Source of the DNA: Allodiplogaster sudhausi
Lineage: Eukaryota > Nematoda > Chromadorea > Rhabditida > Diplogasteridae
Length of the DNA: 64,000 bases
Direction of reading: 5' to 3'
Assembly (NCBI GenBank): GCA_945643635.1
Contig: CALZFC010000274.1
Location: forward strand, 217,501-281,500
The first letter of the stretch is position 1; the number at the start of each line of letters is the position of its first letter. The notes beneath the pieces are model-generated. The model was given only the letters and a program-made list of their open reading frames with translations, ran no database searches and was not told the origin of the DNA. The position numbers and the translations under genes were made by a program. Positions 50,733 through 62,025 of this stretch are shown here, one piece after another.

Positions 50733-51105
50733 TCCGACCTGATATTTTGGTGGATTGTTCATCCGTGGATAGACGCCGAGTTGCTCTGCATTGTGGAGGA
50801 GCGTGTTGTCCACAAGATTCCAGCCCCAGCTCTGGTCGTCGCTCCCAAGGAGAGCAACGTAGCCGGAGCAGTGGAGGGCGGCGTGTCTGGAGAAGAGAGA
50901 GAGAGAGATAGATAGATAGAGAGAGAGAGAGAGATGGAGAGAAGAAGAAGAAGAGAGAGAAGAGAGAATGATGAAAACGAGCGAGAGAGGACAAAGGCAT
51001 TTTTTTTAAATTAAAAACAAGATGCTAAACATTACTATTACTGCCGTGAGAGAACGATAGAGAGGGGGCGAAAGAGAAGGAGGGAGAAAGCGAGAAGATG
51101 AGGGA

Positions 51106-51144
<39 letters not shown>

Positions 51145-51956
51145 AGAAAGAGAGAGAAAGAAAGAGAACGAGAAGGAGAGAGCGAAAGAAAGAGAGAGAA
51201 GCCCACTTGGTAGCGACTCCGATGACAGCGACCGTGCCGAGTGGCCCCTCCCACACAATGTCCCATGCGTGCATGCCCTGCTTGACTCCTCTCTTCCCCC
51301 TGATCCCGTCCGTGCTTTGCGCCACCGGCTGGCGGTGCATCGTGAAGAGATTGTCGCGGAGATAGTTGTTCCTGGCATTTGAAGAGATTGTTACTTCTGG
51401 AGTAACATTTGAAGAGATTGTTAGTTCTGGCGTAACATTTGAAGAGATTGTATCTCTGGCACCACAATGTTGATTCTATTTTTTTTTTAAATATTTACCA
51501 ACGTATTTTACTCGCTGTTTGCTACTTTTATTTATATACATTCCCGTTTCTATCACACAATCAATATTACATTCGTTATATTTATGTTGTAAATAGGAAC
51601 GAAATGTCTAACATTCTTTACTATGGGAAATCAGTATTTTAATTGCTTGAAATATCACTGAATTAAAAATGTTGTATTTTAATTTTCTTAAAGTCAAATT
51701 ATGTAGCTAAATTAAATTTAATTAGATTCCTACTTTTCTAAATTATAAATATAATTTGATTTCTTTATCAATTGTAATATAATGTTGATTACAAATGGAA
51801 GGCCAACTTTGACGAGTCCTTTGGATTCCACGCGAAGATGTAGGCACGCAGCTTCTGCTTGTAAGTTGGTACCTCGCTGAGGAGGGTCGGGTCGGAGAGG
51901 GCGGACTGGAGAAACGAAAGTCAAGAGTTTTTTTTGGAGTAAGCGGCAGACAGAGC

Positions 51957-52022
<66 letters not shown>

Positions 52023-53080
52023 GAGAGCGAGGGAGCGAGAGGAAATAATTAAGAATATTAATTATTAAGAATAATTAACTTCCAAACCTGCGGTACGTTC
52101 CGAATCGCAAGAGCTCGCCAGACTGCACTGTCCTAAAAAGTATAATCACTATCAAACAAGTAAACTATGTATGTTATGCATTTCTTACTCATATCCCCTT
52201 GCAAATCCCTTATCAGCATCTAACAAAACAGTATGGTCATTTTTAATATGTTACTATGTACATACATATATCAGTCTAATTTGTACAAATTCAATATGCA
52301 TACAATACTTGTAGAAGATATGAAATGGGGAAATTAATAATTATCATAAATTTAAATGGATTACCCCTATGCCCCCCTCCCCGCTGACCTCAGCGGCAAG
52401 CACATTGAACCAGTGGCGGCAGACGCGCATGGCTGCAGCCAGCTCGGGCAGGGAGAGAAAGCGGAAGACGTGGATGAGCACATGGTGAGGGAGACGAGTC
52501 GCAGTCACGGCCAGCACACGACGGGCACGACGCGGCGATGGCTACATTTTGTGGGGTTGTAGAGAGAGAGAGAGAGACAGAGAGAGAGAGAAAGAGAATG
52601 AGAGAGAGAGAAAGAGAGAGAAGTTGATTTTGAGGCAGAGAGTGACAATCAGAAAGAGTGTGCAATTGGGAGAGAGTGGCGAATGGGAGGGAGAGGGAGG
52701 AATGTGATGGGGGACAGTGGATATTAAAGGCAGAGAGGGGAGGGAATGGCATGATAGAATCGAGAGAGATAGAGAAAAAGAGAGCATCAACATATGTAGA
52801 TAGTTGCAAACACCATGTCTACAACTTATTGCTAGACGGCCGACAAAGTACATTTTCCTGCTCATTGTCAATTCAAACATGTTTTGGCCATTCGAAAGTT
52901 AAATTGGGCCACATAAATATTCATATTACCGATCTAATGAGAATGGAGCGATCAAAATCCATTTTCTTTCACAACGTATTCATCTATAATGAACAAAAAA
53001 AAAGTAACCTTGTCATCTGTGGGCTCGACTGCCGCCGAGAGTTGTGGCTGCTGCATTTGTCGACTCGTGTCCGACGGCAT
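49899..53080 (-). CDS. fsn-1: F-box/SPRY protein FSN-1 (FBXO45 orthologue)
   Basis: Eight minus-strand exons join in phase to 290 residues (human FBXO45 is 286): 53009-53080, 52389-52541, 52088-52132, 51808-51905, 51207-51371, 50739-50886, 50378-50459 and 49899-50008. The start is [16 protein letters not shown]. The F-box is [20 protein letters not shown], then VCRHWFNVL and [15 protein letters not shown]. The SPRY domain carries [69 protein letters not shown] and [23 protein letters not shown]-1/FBXO45 pairs with the RING protein RPM-1/PHR1 and SKP1 in a ubiquitin ligase that shapes synapses and axons. Long CT tracts (sense strand) lie in introns 1, 3, 4, 5, 6 and 7. The exon 5 acceptor is present in three tandem copies. 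Confidence 0.96.
50018..50166. repeat. (GA)n tract, fsn-1 intron 7
   Basis: AG repeat on the plus strand, so CU-rich in the fsn-1 transcript, ending 10 bases from the exon 8 acceptor. Confidence 0.93.
51060..51205. repeat. (GA)n tract, fsn-1 intron 5
   Basis: AG/AAAG repeat next to the exon 5 donor. Similar tracts in this gene lie at 50645-50732, 50890-50990, 51957-52035 and 52561-52622. Confidence 0.9.
51372..51459 (-). repeat. Triplicated splice-acceptor segment, fsn-1 intron 4
   Basis: A 25-30 bp unit containing CAATCTCTTCAAATG and a terminal CCAG occurs three times directly upstream of exon 5, with CCAG ends at 51372, 51397, 51427 and a related one at 51456. Exon 5 itself contains GACAATCTCTTCACGATG, the likely source of the unit. 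Confidence 0.85.
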
Positions 53081-53106
53081 GGCGTTTCCTCTCTTCTCTT
53101 TTTCTG

Positions 53107-53141
<35 letters not shown>

Positions 53142-54528
53142 TTCTCTCTTCACAAAACCGTCTGCGAACAGTCTATCCAGTGGCTGTGCCAACGGCGAGT
53201 GGCCTGCCGCTGTCTTCCTCTTTCTTTCTCCCTCTCTGCACTCTCTCCTCTCCGCACGCTCTCTCATCCCTTCTGCATACATAGAGCGAGCAGCGTGCGA
53301 TCGATGACATGCGCAGCATGCGAATGCCTGAGAAGAAGAGCGATTGCGAGAGAAAGAGAAATTGACTGTGAGAGAGAGAAAGACAGAGACAATGAAAAGA
53401 GAGATAGAGGGAACGAGAGAGATACAGATACACAGGAAGAAGAGAGACAGATAGCAAGTACAGAGAGAAAAAAAGAAAGAAAGAGAGAGAGAGAGAGGAA
53501 ACCAAGAAGGCGAGGAAGTGACGAATAATATTTTCAGGCGTACATATATCGCTTTCTCTGCACGGCTGTAGGTTCCGATGAAGCTGATTGTAAGTGAAAG
53601 GGAAGAGATGACGGATTTGATGAAAACATCACTGATATGCCGACAGTTCCTAACTTTACCATGGTTATACGACGGAAAGTTCCGGTTCAACGCGGCTCAA
53701 CGTTCCGATTTTTAACCTTTCTTTGACGACTCTGGCGAGTTTGTGTTTGAGCAGAACTGAAGACATTTTCCGGCCTCAGATTCTCTCATCTACGCCCACT
53801 ATTTCGTATGCGCTCTCGCATGCTCCCTCAACATTGAGCAAAATTTGACTATATGTACATCAAAGGTAACCAACAACAAAACAGAGTAAATACCGGCTAT
53901 AATTGCTGCAGCTTTCAATTTTCATAGGCTTATTTGTTCTTGCGATTTCACTGATCACAGAAAAACGTTGCACGAGCGGTATTTGAATGTTTGTATGTAG
54001 TGTATAAAAAAGTGGACGACATTTATAATTAGACATTTTCACATCAAAATAAGTCTTAAATTCCCCAAAAAAAATCGTCAATTTTGAAATTTTCAAAAAA
54101 TTATCAAAACCAGGGTGGTCGAAGTGAGTGGAAAAAGTGCGGCGCGAATAATTTGATTGATCCATTCAAACAATTTAAATCTCAATCAATCACCACAACG
54201 ACCTTCCACCGCTAGCTATAATGGAGCACATGAGATTACCCGATCCAGAGACCGGAGATTCTGTCGTAAGGAGAGGGAGGGAGAGAATCACGAATCTTGG
54301 GGCAGGAAATGAAAACATTATCATCAACAACAGGGAGAGAAGCATCCATCAGTGACTTCATTCTCGACCGGTCAACAGGAGGAAAAAAGAGTGAAGCGAC
54401 AGCGTGTGTATTAGCGTAGGAGAGGTTGGAGAGGTCGTGGGCGTCGGTCAAGAGCGTCTGTATGAATGGCTGAAACTTAAAGGTTGAAAGTTGAAAAGAT
54501 GAGACGAGGTTCAAAAGGTTCCAAACCA
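53081..54528. other. Intergenic region, GA/CT tracts
   Basis: CT repeat at 53105-53152 and GA repeat at 53340-53512. The sequence near 53545-53600 resembles 56230-56290 (TCTGCACGGCTGTAGGTTCCGATGAAG type), a small dispersed duplicate. No gene is recognised. Confidence 0.4.
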
Positions 54529-55449
54529 TTAGAAATTGCTGACGAGGCCGTCGAGGTGCATCTTTTTCTTGGGCATTGATCGGAGCAGAGGGGAGGAGTT
54601 GATGCCACGGCTCCAATTGTGAAGGCCATGTATCAGGAGAGGAGACATTCCGCTGTATCGAGGAGCACCAGATGGCACCCCTCCGTCCACACTCGCAAAG
54701 GCCATGCAATCATAGAGCCTTATGTCTTCCGGAGCTGAAAAGAGGAAAAATTAAACTGAAATACGATGATCTAGATGCAGAACTCCATAGCTGTTTATAT
54801 ATAAAATTTATATGAACATTCTAGGTTACAGTTATACTATTTGTGAATAAAAGTACTTGCAGGTTCCAATGAACAAGCATAGGTATGTATTTGGGTCTCG
54901 GTTTGAGATTGCTAACTCGATAATATATAGCGAATTGACGGGAACATTGGATCCTTCGCTGTGCGAAGCTGTAGTAGTGCTCTTCCTTTGCAGTGGAGAA
55001 TTTCTCGGTAGGAGATGATCCAGTTGACATTGGAATGCAGCGAAGAAGTGACCACCTCCACCACCGCCACTGAAACAGTCCAATTGTTAGGCCACGGGGT
55101 TTTTGTTGATGACGGCGTTGTGTCGGCGCTGCAGTAAAAGTGTCTACACAAGAATGAGTGAGAGGGAGGGAGATAAAATAAGGTGTAATATTGCAGCAAA
55201 ACGAGAACGTACCATACGAGGCGTTTTTGAAGGTGTCGGCCCACGTCGTGGGCTGGCAAACGGGCGAAGAGTCGACTGCAATAAGAATTGCGCATTTATT
55301 TTAGCGCTATTTTTAGATCAAAGTTTTCGACAGCTTTAAAAATACAATTTCACATAAAACTTACATTCGTCTCCCTGAATGCCCAGAATCAACAGGATAC
55401 AAAAGAGAAGAACGTTCATCATTGAACAGAAGAGGCTCTTTTCAGACAT
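54529..55449 (-). CDS. Small secreted protein, possibly NTR/TIMP-like
   Basis: Four minus-strand exons join in phase to 168 residues: 55365-55449, 55213-55275, 54917-55069 and 54529-54734. The start MSEKSLFCSMMNVLLFCILL continues into a hydrophobic signal core ending near GIQGDE. The mature chain reads VCQPTTWADTFKNASYVAVV, then WIISYREILHCKGRALLQL, RYILSTPEDIRLYDCMAFAS and a tail with MHLDGLVSNF. The order (Cys-Pro, buried VAVVEV strand, SYREILHCKG, YIL, LYDC) recalls the netrin/TIMP fold of metalloproteinase inhibitors, but the TIMP CxC start is missing, so the family is tentative. Exon 3 has an upstream alternative acceptor at about 55132 that breaks phase. Confidence 0.6.
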
Positions 55450-56469
55450 TGGCGCTCCTTTTATTGAAAAAACGCGTTGCTTTTCATGAGTCAAAGCAGT
55501 GATTAATCGACATGCCTTCGGCGACATTTTCTATTTGGTAGGAGCAGCAGCAGCAGGACGCCCACCAACATGAGAAGATATTGTGTCTGCGTTGTACGAT
55601 TCCGGATATGTAGACTACTGATAGGTACTCTCTCTCTCTCTCTATCTCTCTCTCTCTTTTTCCATTTCTCTTTTCTTGTAAAATTTGACCCAAGCTCGTG
55701 CAGTTTTTAACTAATAAACTCCTGTAACATCTCAATGCTTTCGTGATTCAACACCTTTAGTGCTTTTACTCAGGGAACTTAAAAGAGGCAGAGGAAGTAA
55801 TGAAGAGCAAGTGAGAGAGAGAGTAGGGGTGAGGAGGGGAAAGAGAAACATAGAAGGAGAAAGAAGGAGAGAGGGAGAGAGAACGAACCACAGAACGAGC
55901 GAGAGAGACAGAAACACAGAAAAAAATACTTACTTTTATTCTAGAATCTGGCCGAGCTCCTTTATTCGGCTGCTGACTTTCCTTTCGCTGGTTTATTTGA
56001 ATTATTCCAAAAGTTCCGCATTGTTTATTTTCAATTTCAATCATTGATTCTTTTATTTTCGTCCTTTTCCATCTTGAAAATTTAGGATAATTTTTTGCCC
56101 AAAGGGTCACCTCGCTGCTCTCTTCCCTCCAGCATGCAGTCGCACCGCACCAATCGTAGGTTGGCGCTGCCGCTGTGAATCAGGGTCGTCCTTTTTTCTG
56201 CTCCCTTATTTGATTCAAAAGCTTGTTTTCCCAATTCATGTATAGCTCTCTCTGCCCGTCTGTAGGTTTCGATGAAGACTCTGATTGCTGTGATGAATTT
56301 TGCAGAAATAGTCCAAATAGCAGCGTTTTTGCTTAAAGTATAATTCAAACACAGAAGGCTACGCCGGTTGCATCTTCAGCGGACGCTAAACTGGACGTCA
56401 TTGTATTGAGAGTTGAGCACAATCAGGAAACATGTTCCATACAAAAAGGATAATAATAAGATGGAAGAT
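55450..56469. other. Intergenic region before the duplicated genes
   Basis: CT repeat at 55628-55660 and GA-rich stretch at 55798-55918. An ATG reading MKTLIAVMNFAEIVQIAAF at 56272 is signal-like but has no matching donor. Confidence 0.35.
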
Positions 56470-58160
56470 GAAAAGTATCTGGCTGCTACGCAACGAATCT
56501 CCTCGAGAAGGATGGGATTGTCTAAGGATGGGCGAAAGGATGGACATGTCATCCAGAAGTATACCTCTCTAGGCTTATTCCACTTTATATGTACCAATTC
56601 GCATATAATTTCTTTAAAGACAAAAGCAACTTCCACTCGCTTCCAGCGGATGGGCAGCAAGTCGGCCAAAAGCATCAAAACAGGCAACCATCTGGGTTGC
56701 TTTCAATACCGCATGTTGTACCCGGTAAGTGATTTCGCAAGAAAGGGTCACGTAAGAAACGAAGATCGAACAAGAAATCAAGTATGGCTAGTCAGAGAAA
56801 TTATTTAAAAAGGCTTCCATTATACTTGCAACCACAGCAAATTTTTTTGGCCGACGTCATTAGAATTTACGCATGTTCAGGCAGACCAGTGCAAGGGCGT
56901 CGCAGTGGATGATGATGGTGGGAATTGCCAACTCGTCCTTGCCTCGCAGACAGCCCCGGCAGGCTCCGCCTTCTTTGAGCGTCAAGCTGGCGAATCGACT
57001 TGCCCCGCGGGGTCAGGAGAGGTTATCAGCTTCTACGCGGAAGATCCAACGGCAACCACGACCATAACAACGACCACTACGCTTGCGCCAGTAAGTTTTT
57101 GATTGCTCTGAGGTTATATCAGATTTTTTTTTTCTAGCCGACATGGACTGACCTGGACAGAATGCTCCGACGTCTGCGGGATGTGCGGAACTCGTAGGCG
57201 ATCACGGGCGTGTTCATCGGCAGTTGCTGGCGCATGCGGGTGCGAGTTTTAAAAGAAGACGATAAATCAATATTCCTTTTTCCTTTTTCTCTCTCGAAGC
57301 AAATGTCACAACAAAATCCAGCTTTAGACTTCACGATTATTTTTGTTGATTTATTTATTTATTTATTTATCTACATCGATTAAGATGTGACAACACTGGC
57401 AGAGATGTAACGTGACCGGAAGAAATATATATGCATCCGCTCACTTTCCACAACTTTTACATAACGTTCCATATACAGGAGCGAGACCGTAACCGAAACG
57501 TCGGGCTGTCCTGAAAGGATGTGCTCTACAGTGGACAACCGCCCATCGTGCTGTGAGGGCTACAAAAAAAGTAATATCTTCTTCTAACTGTTTCATATGC
57601 GGCCCAGAATAAGTGGTTCCTAAACAGCGGAGAAGTGTTGTTTTCTGTCTTTTTGAGATTGTTTTGTAATTTTTCTAGTGATATGTTTATTTTTCTATTT
57701 TTCCCATTTACATGACCATAATATTTATCACTGTATTTTAGTCAATTCACAATGCGCAAACTCTCTCACAATAAACTAGTTACATTTTTTTTTTGTTGAA
57801 TCGGGGCACAACAAGAATCGTATCTGAAGAGGTTTCGTAAATAATTTTTAGCGACGACGATCATATTCGGCGACTAATTACAGCGTTCCTTGTTTGTACA
57901 TATTCTCGTTATCAAAAAATGATAGTATTTCAACGTTCTGCACACACTTTTCCGGCAGAACACCCAATGAAAAGTGCTTTGGTAAATCTCTTCGCATACT
58001 CACGCTTACATCCTGGATAAAGATTTCTGCAACGATTACCGACACGATTAGCGGCTTCAGATTGTCTCTTTGCCAACGGTTTCCGAGATCTTTACAATAA
58101 AATTGAGCGAAGGAAATATAATAAATCAACCTTTCCAGAATACAAAGGCCGCTAATAGGC
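56470..58160 (+). repeat. Segmental duplication, copy 1
   Basis: Matches 59890-62025 from GCTGCTACGCAACGAATC at the left to CCAGAATACAAAGG at the right. It lacks the signal-peptide exon region and the ~350-bp insert found in copy 2 at about 61385-61740. Confidence 0.85.
56620..57587 (+). pseudogene. PAN-like/thrombospondin gene copy 1, damaged
   Basis: Exons equivalent to copy 2 are at 56620-56724, 56881-57090, 57138-57239 and 57479-57587. PAN-like part: TSTRFQRMGSK, then CFQYRMLYP, where the second Cys of the family (CxxxC) is replaced, then CKGVAVDDDGGNCQLVL and ESTCPAGSGEV. A Thr-rich linker (TTTITTTTTLAP) follows. The thrombospondin repeat (WTECSDVCGMCGTRRRSRAC) is out of frame because five bases are missing after CCGACATGGA relative to copy 2; reading straight on ends at a TAG after RDVRNS. 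No signal-peptide exon remains upstream. The splice sites are intact, including GTAAGT after exon 2. Confidence 0.75.
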
Positions 58161-58535
58161 TTCCCATTCAATGCACGCCTACTTCTTTGAATTCCCCTTT
58201 CTATGCTGAATATAACTTAATTATTTAAGATGTATGTTGCTTTTCCCGTCTTTCTATTAAAACAAATGATCAGATAACAAATTAATTATGCATTCGAATA
58301 TGTTTTAGAAGATTAAAAACTGGCTGCGGTTACTCGTGCTACCTCTAGTGCCACCGCGCAGACGCATTACTGAGCTGCCAACTGGGGTCGAAATGAGACT
58401 GAAGAGGCGCGTCTGCCGATGGCGGCAACCCTCTTAGGTTTCGGAGACGGCAGACTCGACTCAGAACCGATTTTACACAAGTTGTCACTGGGCCTCGTCT
58501 GGCGGCGCATAGATGGGAGGAGTGATGGCGATAAG

Positions 58536-58985
58536 TCAGAGGCAGCGACATTCTTTTACGTCAGAGAGGCTTGCATCTTCTGATCCGAAAACTGGACCTT
58601 CAGCGGCTGGGGAAGTGAACAAGCTGGGCGAGTAGGGCTGTGGCGGTGACATGTCACGAGAGCGTAGGTATCGAGGTGAGAAATCGGAGAAGAGTGCGGA
58701 GAGCTTCCGTCTTCGAGCACCGGAGATTGGACACGAGAGTGTGGCGTCGTTCTCTGCTGTCACCTCTTCTCCGTTCTCCTTGTCCAAGTTGTAGAACTGC
58801 GGTCCACGGCCGATTCGACTGACTGCGGTGTTGGAGAAGAGAGATGTCGAGCAGCACTCGCGAACGACTCGGTGAAGAAGGGAATTGTGCTCGGACGCTG
58901 CTGCCGGAGAAAGTGCTTGGCTGGCTGGGATAAAATCCGGCCACTTCGACGAAATCGCCGTTGCCCACCGATCGCCCACTTCCAT
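58536..58985 (-). CDS. Intron-free open frame, 149 residues, unknown
   Basis: Single minus-strand frame from MEVGDRWATAISSKWPDF to ECRCL and a TGA. Internal pieces GRGPQFYNLDKENGEEVTAE and ARRRKLSALFSDFSPRYLRS look like a real Ser/Pro-rich, phospho-type protein, and GC content is well above the flanks. With no introns in a region where every gene is split, it may be a retrocopy. Coding-like sequence appears to continue downstream in another frame (58551-58345), which would suit a decayed copy. No poly(A) tract or parent gene is visible. The family is not recognised. Confidence 0.4.
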   Translation of the reverse strand: MEVGDRWATAISSKWPDFIPASQALSPAAASEHNSLLHRVVRECCSTSLFSNTAVSRIGRGPQFYNLDKENGEEVTAENDATLSCPISGARRRKLSALFSDFSPRYLRSRDMSPPQPYSPSLFTSPAAEGPVFGSEDASLSDVKECRCL

Positions 58986-59094
58986 TTATGAGGGTTCATT
59001 TCAATGTGTAGAAGGAAATTTTTAGAAAGAAAATTAATGTGTGATGGATGTCTTGCATTTTACATGGCCACCAGTCGTTCTGATCTGACGACAT

Positions 59095-59206
59095 TGTGTG
59101 CTTATCGGGCCTAAGGGGTCCGGCGGATTGGCCCAACTTCTTTAGGCCCGGCCCGCCCGGCCTGAGACCCATGACAGTTGGGCCGGGCCGGGCCCTTGCC
59201 ATCTCT
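59095..59206. mobile_element. GC-rich element end, hAT-like tip
   Basis: GGGCCGGGCCGGGCCC-type palindromic sequence ending in TTGCCATCTCTG. Read inward on the minus strand this is CAGAGATGGCAA, a common hAT transposon tip. The other end was not found, so this is a fragment or a chance match. Confidence 0.3.
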
Positions 59207-59889
59207 GCACCATAATCGACCGATTTTTATTTGTTAGTAATAAAGAAAAGTAAAGAAAAGGAATTGCCAAAAAAACCATATTTCAAAAATTCAATTTTTC
59301 AAATGTCATAAAAAAATTTTTATTTCTCGTAAATGATCATATGGGACTCTTTTTATGTAGTTTAGAACAAGGCATCGAACACTGAAAAGATAATTGAGAA
59401 ATATTTAAGGAAGTATCCGGCGAATAATTCTACAGTATCGCAAGAGAACGAGTTTGAATGCGCGCGCGCATAAAGTTGCCTGTCGCTCGGTCGAGAGAGC
59501 ATGTGAAATAGGAGGGTGGCTCTGACCAACCGTAGCTAATTCTCTACCCGCCAGTTTTCAAATTACTATTGCTCAGAATGAAATGGAAGAACATTGCTCA
59601 AACTTTCTGGATACATGTTTTACCCCAAGAGGAACATATTGATATAGAAAAAAGTAGGTTAATTATTCCCCAGATACCTCCGTTAAGTTCAACGACGGTC
59701 TTTCGAAAATTTGGAACATTTCGCCTAAAAGGTAAGAGGAAAAAATTTTCAAATAATTTTTGACCACCTTAGCTTTTCTGTGAACATTAGATGCATCCTT
59801 CGCGAAGTTTTCAAAGTATAAACTTTTTCCGGGAAGCCGCTCCTTGATCCTTACGGGGAAAGTGCTGTTGCAGTTTCTTTTCTGATGAA

Positions 59890-62025
59890 AAACACTTAGC
59901 TGCTACGCAACGAATCTTCTAGTCAAGGATGGGAGCGTCGAAGGAAGGACTGAAGCATTTACCGACAGGCAAGAACTGTAGTTCTCTGAGAAGCTTGTGG
60001 CTGACCTGGGAGGATTCTCAGTCAAGAGATAATGTTTAAAATGCCGTGCGCTTTCTTTCTCGCCGTCCTCCTTTTGTCATCGATGGTTGAACTATTCTCT
60101 CGGCTTATTTCCACTTAATTAGAAAAGTACTCAACTACAAATTCGCTTATAATTTCTTTATAGACCACTGCAACTTCCACTCGATTCCAGCGGACTGGCA
60201 GCAAGCCGGCCAAAAGCATCAAGACAAGCGACCATCTGGATTGCTTTCAAAACTGCATGTTGTACCCGGAAAGTGCATTCTCTTGTTATTCTGTTTATTT
60301 CGCAAGAACGGGTCGGTTAGAAATAAAGATCGAACAATGAATCAAATAGTAAGAGAGCTGGTCCTGTAAGCAGTATGAAAAGGCATCGCGTTATACCTAC
60401 AACTGTTACAAATTTTTTGGCCGACGTCATAAGAATCTACACATGTTTAGGCAGACAAGTGCAAGGGCGTCGCTGTGGATGATGGTGGGAATTGCCATCT
60501 CGTCCTTGCCCCGCAGACAGCCCCGGCTAGCTCCGCCTACTTTGAACGCCAAGCTGGCGCGGGGTCAGGGGAGGTTGTCAGCTTCTACGCGGAGGATCCA
60601 ACGACAACCACAGTCACCACTGAGGCCACTACGCCAGTAAGTAGTTGATTTCAAAGTTTTTATATCAGATTTGCCAGGTTTCTGGTATAATCTGAGCAAC
60701 ATAAGCCTATGGCAATGCTACATTTTGAGTTTTTTACATGCGCGCACGATTTCTAGCCGACATGGATCTGGTCGACCTGGACAGAATGCTCCGCCACCTG
60801 CGGAATGTTCGGAACTCACTCGCGATCACGGGCGTGCACGTCAGAAGTTGTTGGCGCATGCGGGTGCGAGTTTTAAGAGAAGACGATGAATCGCTATTCC
60901 TTTTTCACTTCTTTTTCTCTCTCGTAGAAATGCGACAATAACGTCCACCTTTAGTCTTCAAGATTATTTTTCCGTTCTGTTTATTTTCCAGATCGTTTAA
61001 CTAATAAAAAAAAGGAAAAATAAAAACGTTCCATGTACAGGAGCGAGACCGGAAACGAAACGTCGAGATGTCCCGAAACGATTTGCTTTAATGTAATTCC
61101 ATCTTGCTATCCGGGCTACAAAACTTCACGATCAACCGACGTCTATAGATGCATCCCAGAATAAATGGCTCGTAAACAACGGAGATGTGTAGAGTTCTGT
61201 CTTTTTGAGATTGTTTTGTAATTTTTCTTGTCACATTTTTAATCTTTACCGAAGTCATTTACCTCGTCATATTATTAAAGTTTAGTCAATTCACCATGCG
61301 CAAATTCACTCCCGATAAATTTACACGAGCTTTTTGTCTAATCGGGGCACAACAAGAATCGTGCCTGAAGAGGCTTAGTTTAAAAAAACTTAATGATGTG
61401 GAGCAGGTAATACACATTAATGTACGCAATATGGTGGCCAAAACAGATTTACGACTTCTCGAAGTGGCCTTCTTCTATTGTCAGTATTCGGGCATCCGCT
61501 GCCTCGCAGCCAAGTCGGCTCGGTTCAATTCCCAGTTCGGAAATCGCCCGGTGAACATTGCCCAGGAATCAACTACCCATTAGCTTCATCGATTTTGCAT
61601 TCGTAAATGCAGTGATTATATTTTGAAGATGCGGCAAATCTATAGAAATTTATATACTTTTAAGACAAACAAAAGTTTGTTGTCTTAATGATTTGCCACA
61701 ATCCGTTAGACAAATTTTGCAACGCGAGTAACCTAAATTTACAATTTGTCTTCAATTAATTACATAGTGCCTTGTATGTCATATTCCCGTCAACAAAAAT
61801 TGATCGTATTTCAACGTTCTGCACACTCTTTTTCAACAGAACACCCAAAGAAAAGGGTCTTGCCACATCTCTTCGCGTACTCACGTTCCTGCATTGAGAT
61901 TTTTGCAACGACCGTTAAGATTAGCGGCTTCAGATAGTCTCTTTGCCAAAGGTTTTCATGTTCTTTACAATAAAATTTAGCGAAAGAAATATAATAAACC
62001 AACTTTTCAGAACACAACGGTCGCT
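59890..62025 (+). repeat. Segmental duplication, copy 2
   Basis: Partner of 56470-58160. It includes the signal-peptide exon and an extra ~350 bp at about 61385-61740 that ends with a B-box-like GGTTCAATTCC at about 61523. Confidence 0.85.
60041..61164 (+). CDS. PAN-like/thrombospondin secreted protein, copy 2
   Basis: Five exons (60041-60085, 60164-60268, 60451-60636, 60757-60863, 61041-61164) join in phase to 188 residues. Signal peptide: MPCAFFLAVLLLSSM. PAN-like part: TSTRFQRTGSK, CFQNCMLYP, CKGVAVDDGGNCHLVL; the ESTCP piece of copy 1, with its Cys, is deleted. The linker TTTTVTTEATTP leads to a thrombospondin type 1 repeat: WIWSTWTECSATCGMFG, SRSRACTSEVVGACG, then SRCPETICFNVIPSCYPGY and RCIPE. 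The TSR suggests extracellular matrix or glycan binding. The exon 2 donor reads GAAAGT where copy 1 has GTAAGT, so correct splicing would need a non-GT site. AATAAA overlaps the stop codon. Confidence 0.7.

Larger units (their letters stand above)
58161..59889. other. Insert between the two duplicates
   Basis: Contains the minus-strand frame at 58536-58985, a GC-rich palindromic stretch at 59095-59206, and AT-rich DNA without further recognised features. Confidence 0.5.

Noticed and set aside
61296..61583. Plus-strand open frame of 95 codons in duplication copy 2
   Set aside because: It spans the boundary of the extra insert, has no counterpart in copy 1 and no family resemblance.
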